A DNA stretch of 64,000 nt from NCBI RefSeq assembly GCF_009905615.1, contig NZ_JAAAKW010000022.1, forward strand, positions 1-64,000. Reading direction: 5' to 3'. Source of the DNA: Pseudomonas sp. SLFW (GTDB lineage Bacteria > Pseudomonadota > Gammaproteobacteria > Pseudomonadales > Pseudomonadaceae). The translations under genes and the position numbers were made by a program. Below are positions 34,318-42,487 of the stretch, piece by piece; position 1 is the first letter of the stretch, and each line of letters starts with the position of its first letter. The notes under the pieces were generated by a model that searched no databases, was not told where the DNA came from, and saw only the letters and a list, made by a program, of their open reading frames with translations.

Positions 34318-36247
34318 CACCCGGCTGTTGATCGTCGACGACAACGCCGCGACCCGCTACGCCTTGCGCCGACGCATGGAGCGACAAGGTTTTATCGTGG
34401 CGGAGGCGGGCACCGGCACCGAAGGCCTGGCGCTGATCGCCGCCCAGGTGCCGGACGCGCTGATCCTCGACGTCAACCTGCCGGACATGAGCGGCTTCGA
34501 CATCGTGCGACAGTTGCGCAGCGAGGCGCGCACCGCGTTGCTGCCGGTGGTGCACGTGTCCGCAGCGTCGATCCAGACCGGCGACATCGTCACCGGGCTG
34601 GAAGCCGGGGCAGACGCCTATCTCGTCCACCCGGTGGACCCGGACGTGCTGCTGGCGACCCTGCGCACGCTATTGCGGGTGCGCGACACCGAATTTGCCC
34701 TGCGTGACAGCGAAGACCGTTTTCGCGAGATTTTTGTCAACGTCTCGGCCCCCATTGCGGTCATGGATGGCGAGCTGAAGGTCCACGAATGCAACCACGC
34801 ATTCGCCCGTTTGATCGCCACCGGCTCGGCGCAAAACGCCGTGCTGAGCTGCTTCGCCGACGATCAGGATCAGGCCATCGCCGGCCTTCGAGACGCGCTG
34901 AATGCCGATGAGCGCTGGAAAGGCGTGCTGAGCATGCGCGTGCAGGGCGATGTGCGCGAGACCGAGTGGCAAGTGTCGCCGTACCGCTTCGAAGGCTTGA
35001 GCCTGGTGTTCATTGAAGACGTGACCGAACACCGGCGTCGCGAGCAGTCGCACCTGCAAAAACTCGATACGGTCAGCACGCAATTGGCCCACGAAGTGGC
35101 CGAGCGCGCCCGCACCGAAGCGCAACTGCTGCAAGCACAGAAAATGGATGCCATCGGCAAGCTCACCGGCGGCATTGCCCACGACTTCAATAACTTGCTG
35201 ACGGGCATCGTCACCGGCCTTGAACTGATCAAGAAGCGCACCGAAGACCAGCGTCCCGAAAAAGTCCTGACCTATGCCGACGCCGCGCTGGCTTCGGCAA
35301 AAAGCGCGGCGAGCCTGACCCATCGGCTGTTGGCCTTCGCTCGCCAGCAACCTCTCGACACGCGCCCGACGGACGTCAATCAGTACGTTCGCTCCCTCGA
35401 AGACTTGCTCAGCCGGACCATCGGCAAGCGCATCGGCCTGACCCTTGAACTGACGTCACGCGGTGCCGTCGCGATGGTCGATGCCGGGCAGCTCGAAAGC
35501 GCGGTGCTGAACTTGGTGATCAACGCCCGGGATGCACTGCCGGAAGGCGGCAACGTCTGGATCAGTACCTACGAGGCCTATTCCCAAGGCAATTCGCGCC
35601 TGGCGGATGGGCCCTACATCGCGCTGACCGTGCGCGATGACGGCGTGGGTATCGAACACCACCTGGTCGACAAGGTGTTCGATCCGTTCTTCACCACTAA
35701 ACCCATCGGCGAGGGCACCGGGTTGGGGCTGTCCACTATTTACGGTTTTGCCCGGCAATCCGGCGGCGACGTCAATATTCGCAGCGTGGTCGGCCACGGA
35801 ACCGAAGTGACGCTCATGTTGCCCGCTGCGATGAATCAGACCGTGGAGCCGGCGGCGGTCGTCGAGAACGCCGAACTCGGCGCAGGGGAGCATGTCCTTA
35901 TCGTCGAGGACACGGCGTCGGTGCGCATGTTCGTCAACGAAATCCTCAGCGACGCCGGGTATCGCTGTACCCAAGCGGCAGACGTCGCCACGGCGCTGGA
36001 ATTGCTTGAACACGACCCGTCCATCGACCTGCTGCTGACTGACGTCGGCATGCCACAAATGAACGGCCGTGAACTGGCTCAACGGCTGCGCAGTTGGAGG
36101 CCGAATGTGCCGGTGCTGTTCATGACGGGGTATGCGGAGAATGCGCTGAACCGGCAGCATTTCCTGGGAGACGGCATGGACATGATCACCAAGCCGTTTC
36201 AGTTGGTGGACTTCCTCGGCAAAGTGAGGTCGATGCTGGACGGGTGA
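34307..36247 (+). CDS. Hybrid histidine kinase REC-PAS-HisKA-HATPase-REC
   Basis: A 646-residue cytoplasmic hybrid kinase. The N-terminal receiver (6-120) has acidic pocket DD11-12 and phospho-acceptor D55 (LILDVNLPDMSG); a PAS domain follows (about 135-245), then HisKA with GGIAHDFNNLLTG, HATPase_c (NLVINARDALPEGG, DDGVGI, GEGTGLGLSTIYGF), and a C-terminal receiver with LLLTDVGMPQMNG. With receivers at both ends it can join a multistep phosphorelay. It overlaps the preceding kinase by 11 bases. Confidence 0.94.
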   Translation: MKADTRLLIVDDNAATRYALRRRMERQGFIVAEAGTGTEGLALIAAQVPDALILDVNLPDMSGFDIVRQLRSEARTALLPVVHVSAASIQTGDIVTGLEAGADAYLVHPVDPDVLLATLRTLLRVRDTEFALRDSEDRFREIFVNVSAPIAVMDGELKVHECNHAFARLIATGSAQNAVLSCFADDQDQAIAGLRDALNADERWKGVLSMRVQGDVRETEWQVSPYRFEGLSLVFIEDVTEHRRREQSHLQKLDTVSTQLAHEVAERARTEAQLLQAQKMDAIGKLTGGIAHDFNNLLTGIVTGLELIKKRTEDQRPEKVLTYADAALASAKSAASLTHRLLAFARQQPLDTRPTDVNQYVRSLEDLLSRTIGKRIGLTLELTSRGAVAMVDAGQLESAVLNLVINARDALPEGGNVWISTYEAYSQGNSRLADGPYIALTVRDDGVGIEHHLVDKVFDPFFTTKPIGEGTGLGLSTIYGFARQSGGDVNIRSVVGHGTEVTLMLPAAMNQTVEPAAVVENAELGAGEHVLIVEDTASVRMFVNEILSDAGYRCTQAADVATALELLEHDPSIDLLLTDVGMPQMNGRELAQRLRSWRPNVPVLFMTGYAENALNRQHFLGDGMDMITKPFQLVDFLGKVRSMLDG

Positions 36248-36398
36248 AGCGTTGTTTTTTCACCGTTTTTCGCAACAACCGCCCAACGCGATTGAGATTT
36301 TTGTTACTGTTTACGCCAATTCATTTGAGTGTCAGACGCTATCCGTTTGGCGCCCACCTTCGTCGAGCATCTGTGCGGAAGGTGAAGGAGAACCTGTT

Positions 36399-38654
36399 TT
36401 GACCCTTAGTCCGGAACTTCACCAGAGCGCAATCGACAACTGCGCCCGTGAACCCATCCAGATTCCTGGCAGCATTCAGCCCCAGGGCTTTCTGCTGGTG
36501 ATCGACGAAGCGGCGCTGACCATCGTTCAGGTCAGCGCCAACGTCAGCACGTGGCTGGGCATGGCGCCTGAATCCCTGATTGGCATGGCGTTGCCCCGCG
36601 TCTTCGATGATTGCCCGAGCCTGCTGGACCGGTTGGCCGCACTGCCTGAAGACGACCAGAACCCGTTCCATGTCGGTGATGTGTCCTTCCTTGAAGGCTC
36701 CCGTGCCGGCAAGCCGACGGCCATGATGGTGCACCGCCACGACCGGGTGCTGATCGCCGAATTCGAACCTGCGAGCGACATGGGCTCGGCCTACGGCAAC
36801 GTCTATCCGCTGATGCGCACGTTCATCAGCCAGATGGAAGAGACCGAGACCATCGAAGCGCTGAGCCTGCGTTCGGTATCAGAGGTCAAGCGCATCACCG
36901 GTTTTGGTCGGGTCAAGGTCTACCGATTCGATGCCGACGGTAACGGGCTGGTCAATGCCGAAGTCGCCGATGAAGGCTACCCGAGCTACCTCGGGCTGAG
37001 CTTTCCGGGCACTGACATTCCCGCTCAGGCGCGGGCGTTGTACCTGGCCAACCGCATTCGCGTGATCGAAGACGCCGACTATCAAGCGTCGCCGCTCGTG
37101 CCGGTCAACAACCCCGTCACCGGTGCGCCGCTGGATTTGAGTTTTGCCACGTTGCGCAGCGTCTCGCCAGTGCATTTGCAGTACATGCGCAACATGCAGA
37201 CACTGGCGTCGATGTCGATTTCCATCGTGGTGCGAGGCCAGTTGTGGGGCCTGATTTCCTGTCACCATTCGACTCCTCGCGCCGTGAGTTTCCAGACCCG
37301 CACCGCCTGCGAATTGCTCGGCAGCGTGCTGTCCCTGCAGATCGAAACCAAGGAAGCGCAGGCCAAGAACCAACGCATGCTCATTCTGCGTCGGCAGATC
37401 GTGCAGATGCTGGCCGCCATGGCCGATCTGGACAGCGTCATCGGCGGCTTGCGCGCCATGCCCGATGTGCTGCTGGCGTTCGTTGAGGCGAGCGGGGCGG
37501 CGGTGATTTCCGAATCGACGCTGGACGTCTACGGCGAAACCCCGAAACGCGAACAGATCCAGGCCCTGACCCAATGGCTGAGCAAGCGCGGCATCCACGA
37601 CGTGTTCCAGTCGGACAATGTCGGACGTGACATTCCAGAGCTGCCGAAACTCGCCGAGTCGGTGAGCGGCGTGCTGGCCATGGCGATTTCCGAGCTGCAT
37701 TCGAACTACATTATCTGGTTCCGCCCTGAACAGACCCGCGTGGTGAACTGGGCGGGCAAACCGGAAAAATCCGTCAGCGACAGCGGCTCCTTGAGCCCTC
37801 GTCACAGCTTTGCGCTCTGGCAGGAAACCGTGCGCGGCTTCTCCCGACCATGGGATGAGCTGGACACCGAAGGCGTCGTCGAACTGCGGGCCGCCGTGCT
37901 CGGCATCGTGCTGCGGAAAGCCGAAGAAATGGCGGCACTTGCGGACGAACTGAAAAAGTCCAACAAGGAACTCGAAGCCTTTTCATACAGCGTTTCCCAT
38001 GACCTGCGGGCACCGCTTCGGCATATCGCCGGGTACGCCGAGCTGCTGGGCGACATCGAAGGCAGCAAGCTGTCCGAGCGGGGCGTGCGTTTTCTGGAAA
38101 ACATCGGTGAGTCCGCGCGGTTTGCCGGGACGCTGGTGGACAACCTGCTGAGCTTCTCGCAGATGGGCCGTTCGGCGATGCGCTATTCGGAAGTCGATCT
38201 GAACGCAATGGTCGACGCGATCCGCCGCGAGATGCTGCCGGATTACCAGGACCGTGACCTGCAATGGCACGTTCCCGAGCCCTTGCCGGTGGTGATCGCC
38301 GACGCGGCGTTCCTGCATCTCGCGATGCGCAACCTGCTGTCCAACGCCATCAAGTACACCCGCAATCAGAGTGCGGCGGTGATCGAGATCGGCAGCTACG
38401 AAGAAGACGACAAAGTCGTGGTGTACATCCGCGATAACGGTGTGGGCTTCGACATGCAATACGCCAGCAAACTGTTCGGCGTGTTCCAGCGGCTGCACCG
38501 GATGGAAGAATTCGAAGGCACGGGGATCGGCCTGGCGAGCGTGCGGCGTATCATCGAACGGCATGACGGTTCGGTGTGGGCGCACGGCGAGCTCCGGCAG
38601 GGCGCCACATTCTATTTTGCGCTACCCAAGCGCAGCCTCTCTGTAACCCTTTGA
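36399..38654 (+). CDS. bphP: Bacteriophytochrome histidine kinase (PAS-GAF-PHY-HisKA-HATPase)
   Basis: A 751-residue red/far-red photoreceptor kinase. C15 in NCAREPIQIPGSIQPQG is the biliverdin attachment site. The GAF domain has FPGTDIPAQARALY (usually PASDIP) and SVSPVHLQYMRNM; the PHY tongue has PRHSF; the H-box is VSHDLRAPL (H534), followed by NLLSNAIKYT. The start is TTG 36399, eight bases after AAGGAG. The longer ATG frame upstream adds a non-conserved leader before the PAS knot. No heme oxygenase gene is adjacent, so biliverdin must come from elsewhere. Confidence 0.94.
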   Translation: MTLSPELHQSAIDNCAREPIQIPGSIQPQGFLLVIDEAALTIVQVSANVSTWLGMAPESLIGMALPRVFDDCPSLLDRLAALPEDDQNPFHVGDVSFLEGSRAGKPTAMMVHRHDRVLIAEFEPASDMGSAYGNVYPLMRTFISQMEETETIEALSLRSVSEVKRITGFGRVKVYRFDADGNGLVNAEVADEGYPSYLGLSFPGTDIPAQARALYLANRIRVIEDADYQASPLVPVNNPVTGAPLDLSFATLRSVSPVHLQYMRNMQTLASMSISIVVRGQLWGLISCHHSTPRAVSFQTRTACELLGSVLSLQIETKEAQAKNQRMLILRRQIVQMLAAMADLDSVIGGLRAMPDVLLAFVEASGAAVISESTLDVYGETPKREQIQALTQWLSKRGIHDVFQSDNVGRDIPELPKLAESVSGVLAMAISELHSNYIIWFRPEQTRVVNWAGKPEKSVSDSGSLSPRHSFALWQETVRGFSRPWDELDTEGVVELRAAVLGIVLRKAEEMAALADELKKSNKELEAFSYSVSHDLRAPLRHIAGYAELLGDIEGSKLSERGVRFLENIGESARFAGTLVDNLLSFSQMGRSAMRYSEVDLNAMVDAIRREMLPDYQDRDLQWHVPEPLPVVIADAAFLHLAMRNLLSNAIKYTRNQSAAVIEIGSYEEDDKVVVYIRDNGVGFDMQYASKLFGVFQRLHRMEEFEGTGIGLASVRRIIERHDGSVWAHGELRQGATFYFALPKRSLSVTL

Positions 38655-38673
38655 GTGTCCGAGGAGACGCCCA

Positions 38674-39135
38674 ATGTTGAAACCCATTCTTCTGGTAGAA
38701 GACAACCCCAACGATCTGGAGTTGACCCTCGTCGCGCTGGAGCGCAGCCAGTTGGCCAACGAAGTGATCGTCCTGCGCGATGGCGCCGAGGCACTGGACT
38801 ATCTCTTCCGCCGCAATGCCTACAGTGATCGCGTCGCCGGCAATCCTGCTGTGCTGCTGCTGGACCTGAAGCTGCCGAAACTCGACGGTCTTGAAGTGCT
38901 CAAGGCCATCCGTGAGAGCGAGGATTTGCGCAGCATTCCCGTGGTGATGCTGACCTCGTCCCGCGAAGAACCCGATCTGCAACGCGCCTACGCGTTGGGA
39001 GTGAACGCTTACGTGGTCAAACCGGTCGAATTCAAGGAATTCGTCTCAGCCATCTCTGATCTCGGGATTTTCTGGGCCGTTCTCAACGAGCCGCCGCCCG
39101 GCTCACTGCGACTGACACGCCGTCCGGGGTCTTGA
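38674..39135 (+). CDS. Stand-alone response regulator (Rcp1/BphR type)
   Basis: A 153-residue receiver-only regulator. Acidic pocket EDN at 9-11, phospho-acceptor in LLLDLKLPKLDG, conserved threonine/serine in MLTSSREE and lysine in YVVKPVEF. The long beta4-alpha4 insert (RRNAYSDRVAGNPA) is typical of Rcp1-like partners of phytochromes. It lies 19 bases after the bphP stop, so it is the likely cognate regulator. No DNA-binding domain is present. Confidence 0.93.
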   Translation: MLKPILLVEDNPNDLELTLVALERSQLANEVIVLRDGAEALDYLFRRNAYSDRVAGNPAVLLLDLKLPKLDGLEVLKAIRESEDLRSIPVVMLTSSREEPDLQRAYALGVNAYVVKPVEFKEFVSAISDLGIFWAVLNEPPPGSLRLTRRPGS

Positions 39136-39214
39136 TTCACCCGTTCCCATGGCCTGATCTGTCCCGCGAAATGCTGGCGGCGATGGTTTTTTGCGCAATA
39201 CACGACGACTATTC

Positions 39215-41608
39215 ATGCCGCTATCGCTTCTCAAACTGCTGCTGGTTGAAGACAGTCCGCACGACGCCGAACTGACCCTGCTCACGCTGGAAAGCAGTGG
39301 GCTGAAAATCGACGCCACCCTGGTCTACAACCACCAGGAGGTGGAGCGGGAACTGTTGGTCCGGCGTTTCGACCTGATCCTGAGCGATTACCTGCTGCCT
39401 GGCTCCTCCGGGCCCGAAGTGCTCAATAGCGCGTTGCGTCTTGCGCCGCAGACGCCCTTCATTTTTCTTTCCGGCATTTTTGGTGAACAGCACGCGGTCG
39501 AGATGATGCGCATGGGCGCCATCGATTACGTGCTCAAGCAAAACCTGAAAATGCTGCCCAAGGCCGTGATTCGTGCGGTCTCCGAGGTCCACGAACGGGA
39601 AAAACGCCAGCGCGCCGAGGCGACGTTGCAGGATGCCGAGGTCCGCGCTCATCTGGCCATTGAAGCGGCGGAAATGGGCGTCTGGACCTACGACCCGCGT
39701 ACCGAGACCCTCCTGTGGGACGAGCGCTGCAAGGCGCTTTACGACGTGCCGGCCGACGCGCCGGTGAGCATGGCGTTCATGTTTTCCCGTTGCCACCCCG
39801 ATGACCGCGACCTGCTGCAAAGCAAGGTCATGGCAGCCCTTGCCGCCGATACCGGCTTCCAGATCGAACACCGCCTGCTGGTCGAGGGAGACACCGAGCG
39901 TTGGGTGTTTTCCAACGGTCGCTCGCTGTTCGAAGACGGTAAATGCGTGCGTTTCACCGGGGTGATGCAGGACATTAGCGAACGCAAGCAGGCGACGCAG
40001 GCGCTGCATCAGCTTAATGAAATTCTCGGTGAGCGCGTGGTCCAGCGCACCCGCGAACGCGACCGCACCTGGGAGCTGTCCCGAGAGCTGCTCGGCGTGC
40101 TGCGCTTCGACATGACGCCCATCGCGCTCAATCCTGCCTGGGAAGCGACGCTGGGCTGGACCCGCGCTGATTTTCACGCGCAATCGCTGGGCGAGCTGAT
40201 TCATCTCGACGACCTCGAAGCGACCTTGCGCGAGACCGCGAGCGTTGCCCAAGGCAATGTCACCACCCGTTTCGTCAATCGCATGCGCCACGCCGACGGC
40301 AGTTTCCGCTGGCTGTCCTGGACCATCGTGCCTGACGAGGGCCTGATGTATGCCGCCGTGCGGGACATCACCAGCGAACGGGCGGTGGTCGATGAACTGG
40401 CGGCCACCAACAAACGTTTGAGAGACCAGATTCGTGAGCGCGAACGGGTCGAAGCGGCGTTGCAGCAGATGCAGCGTCTGGAGGTGGTGGGCCAGTTGAC
40501 GGCGGGCGTGGCCCACGACTTCAACAACTTGCTTACCGTGATCCTCACCAGCGCCAATTTCCTCGCACGCGACCTGGAAAAAGGCGTGTTCACCAAATCG
40601 CCTCAGCGCCTGCAAAACATCCGCTCGGCAGGCGAGCGCGGCGCCAAGCTCACCAGCCAGTTGCTGTCGTTCTCGCGCCGTCAGCGGCTGGAGCCGGTGG
40701 CGCTGAACCTCAATGACACCATTGGCGGCATGCGCGAGTTGTTGGCCCGGGCCTTGGGCGGCAGTGTCTGGGTGGAGACCGAACTGGCAGATGACCTGTG
40801 GAGTGCGCTGGTGGACCCGACGCAGACGGAGATGATCATCCTCAACCTCGCGATCAACGCCCGGGACGCCATGGCTCAGGGCGGGCAATTGCGCCTGAGC
40901 ACCTGGAACGAGATCGTCTACCGCTTGCCGCAACGCCCCGAAGACCCGGACCCCGGCGCTTACGTGGTGCTGTCGGTCAGCGATTCCGGCTGTGGCATGA
41001 GTGAAGAGGTGCTGGCCAAGGCCTTCGAGCCGTTCTTCACCACCAAGGCGGTGGGCAAAGGCTCCGGTTTGGGGTTGGCGCAGGTGTTCGGTTTCGCCAA
41101 GCAGTCCGGAGGTGGCGTGAGCATCGACACCGCCGAAAACGCCGGGACCACGATCAAAGTGTTCTTGCCGAGCATCGCTCGTACCGCGATACCGATGGTC
41201 AGCGTGTCCGACATGCCGGGCCACGCCGACGCCGACGACCTGCATCGCACGATCCTGCTGGTGGACGATGATCCCGAAGTGCGTTCGGTGACCGCCATGA
41301 TGCTCAGTTCGCTGGGGTATTCGGTCGTCGAAGCGGAAAATGGCGATGAAGCGCTGAAGAAAATCGACAGCGGCATCGAGCTGGTGCTGACCGACTTCGC
41401 CATGCCCAACATGACCGGCGCCGAACTGGCCGAGATCGTGAGGCGCGACCATCCGGGGCTGCCGATCATGTTCATCACCGGGTTCGCCGACATCGACATC
41501 CTTGACGTCGATCAGCAGCTGATCGTGCAGAAGCCCTACAAGGAAGAAGAACTGGCGCGCAAGTTGGCGAATGTGTTGACGAAGAACGGGGCGGGCGTGG
41601 CGTCTTAG
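39215..41608 (+). CDS. Hybrid histidine kinase REC-PAS-PAS-HisKA-HATPase-REC
   Basis: A 797-residue cytoplasmic hybrid kinase. The N-terminal receiver has LILSDYLLPGSSG; two PAS domains follow (the first with EAAEMGVWTYDPRTETLLWDERC, the second starting near WELSRELLGVLRFD); then HisKA with TAGVAHDFNNLLTV, HATPase_c (NLAINARDAMAQGG, SDSGCGM, GSGLGLAQVFGFA) and a C-terminal receiver with LVLTDFAMPNMTG. It starts at ATG 39215; a TTG eight codons upstream is less likely. Last gene of the light/stress signalling cluster. Confidence 0.94.
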   Translation: MPLSLLKLLLVEDSPHDAELTLLTLESSGLKIDATLVYNHQEVERELLVRRFDLILSDYLLPGSSGPEVLNSALRLAPQTPFIFLSGIFGEQHAVEMMRMGAIDYVLKQNLKMLPKAVIRAVSEVHEREKRQRAEATLQDAEVRAHLAIEAAEMGVWTYDPRTETLLWDERCKALYDVPADAPVSMAFMFSRCHPDDRDLLQSKVMAALAADTGFQIEHRLLVEGDTERWVFSNGRSLFEDGKCVRFTGVMQDISERKQATQALHQLNEILGERVVQRTRERDRTWELSRELLGVLRFDMTPIALNPAWEATLGWTRADFHAQSLGELIHLDDLEATLRETASVAQGNVTTRFVNRMRHADGSFRWLSWTIVPDEGLMYAAVRDITSERAVVDELAATNKRLRDQIRERERVEAALQQMQRLEVVGQLTAGVAHDFNNLLTVILTSANFLARDLEKGVFTKSPQRLQNIRSAGERGAKLTSQLLSFSRRQRLEPVALNLNDTIGGMRELLARALGGSVWVETELADDLWSALVDPTQTEMIILNLAINARDAMAQGGQLRLSTWNEIVYRLPQRPEDPDPGAYVVLSVSDSGCGMSEEVLAKAFEPFFTTKAVGKGSGLGLAQVFGFAKQSGGGVSIDTAENAGTTIKVFLPSIARTAIPMVSVSDMPGHADADDLHRTILLVDDDPEVRSVTAMMLSSLGYSVVEAENGDEALKKIDSGIELVLTDFAMPNMTGAELAEIVRRDHPGLPIMFITGFADIDILDVDQQLIVQKPYKEEELARKLANVLTKNGAGVAS

Positions 41609-41675
41609 CCCCCACCGCACATTGGTGTCTGGCTCATCGGCAGGGCTGAATCTGGGGCACGAAACCCGCACGATT

Positions 41676-41840
41676 CGCTTCTGGCCGCAGGCCGTGGGAG
41701 CTGGCTTGCCTGCGATCTGCTGCGAAGCAGCAGCAAAACCTCGCGACTCTTTTTACCTGACACAACGCATGATCAGATTTTGCTGCCGCTGCGCGCCAGA
41801 TCGCAGGCAAGCCAGCTCCCACGGCCTGCGGCCAGAAGCG
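41676..41840. repeat. Perfect 43-bp inverted repeat between convergent genes
   Basis: Left arm 41676-41718 and right arm 41798-41840 are exact reverse complements (core GTGGGAGCTGGCTTGCCTGC). The 79-base loop contains smaller matches (GCTGCGAAGCAGC). It lies between the hybrid kinase and FKBP genes, both ending into it. It resembles a third Pseudomonas palindromic repeat class and may act as a bidirectional terminator. Confidence 0.9.
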
Positions 41841-41852
41841 ACCGGTGCCGGG

Positions 41853-42194
41853 TCAGTCCTCCCGTGTCAGCACTTCCAGCAACTCAATCTCGAAAATCAG
41901 ATTCGAATGCGGCGTGATGTGCGCTCCCATGCTGCGTTCGCCGTAACCCAAACGGGACGGCACCCGCAACTTGCGCTTGCCGCCGACTTTCATCCCCATG
42001 ATTCCGATGTCCCAGCCCTTGATGACTCGACCTGTGCCGATCACGCACTGAAACGGCTTGCCCCGTTCCCAGGAGGAATCGAACACGGTGCCGTCTTCCA
42101 GCGTGCCGGTGTATTGCGTGGTGATCAGCGCCCCCTTGACCGCCACTTTGCCGGTGCCTTCTTGCAGGTCGATGATCTGGAGTTCGTCGTTCAT
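41853..42194 (-). CDS. FKBP-type peptidyl-prolyl isomerase
   Basis: A 113-residue single-domain FKBP that catalyses cis-trans isomerisation at prolines. The core YTGTLEDGTVFDSSWERGKPF, VIKGWDIGIMGMKVGGKRKLRVPS and HSNLIFEIELLEV strands match the family. No signal peptide, so it is cytoplasmic. It stands alone, facing the 43-bp inverted repeat at its 3' end, with a REPIN upstream. Confidence 0.93.
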   Translation of the reverse strand: MNDELQIIDLQEGTGKVAVKGALITTQYTGTLEDGTVFDSSWERGKPFQCVIGTGRVIKGWDIGIMGMKVGGKRKLRVPSRLGYGERSMGAHITPHSNLIFEIELLEVLTRED

Positions 42195-42282
42195 GGTGTC
42201 GTTCTCGTGGAAACCGAAGCAGGCGGGGGATGCTAATGGCGTGGTGCATCGCTGGCAATATTCATCAGCGCGACGGGGTTCA

Positions 42283-42373
42283 CTGTGGGAGCGAATTCAT
42301 TCGCGAGAGGGCGGTACATCCGACACCTGTCTATCGTCTGGGAGATTATTCGCGAATAAATTCGCTCCCACAG
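42283..42373. repeat. REPIN 9
   Basis: Inverted GGGAGCGAATTCATTCGCGA / TCGCGAATAAATTCGCTCCC arms; the right arm has the GAATAAATTC variant. Lies between the FKBP gene start and the ALDH terminator. Confidence 0.9.
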
Positions 42374-42431
42374 AGGACGGATTTGCGGACACGCGTTCAA
42401 CTCCCCACGGATAACCCTTTGGGGGGCATAA

Positions 42432-42465
42432 AAAACGGCGCGTCCTGCGAGAGGCGCGCCGTTTT
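42432..42465 (-). terminator. Intrinsic terminator of the aldehyde dehydrogenase gene
   Basis: Stem AAAACGGCGCG (42432-42442) with CGCGCCGTTTT (42455-42465); the minus-strand transcript ends in a T-run after the stem. It is near-symmetric, so it could work in both directions. Confidence 0.87.
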
Positions 42466-42487
42466 CGTTTAGCGGATCAAGCCATCA

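Noticed and set aside
39221-41671. 816-codon open frame on the minus strand
   Set aside because: Antisense of the hybrid kinase. Composition is His/Gln/Arg-rich and no family is recognisable.
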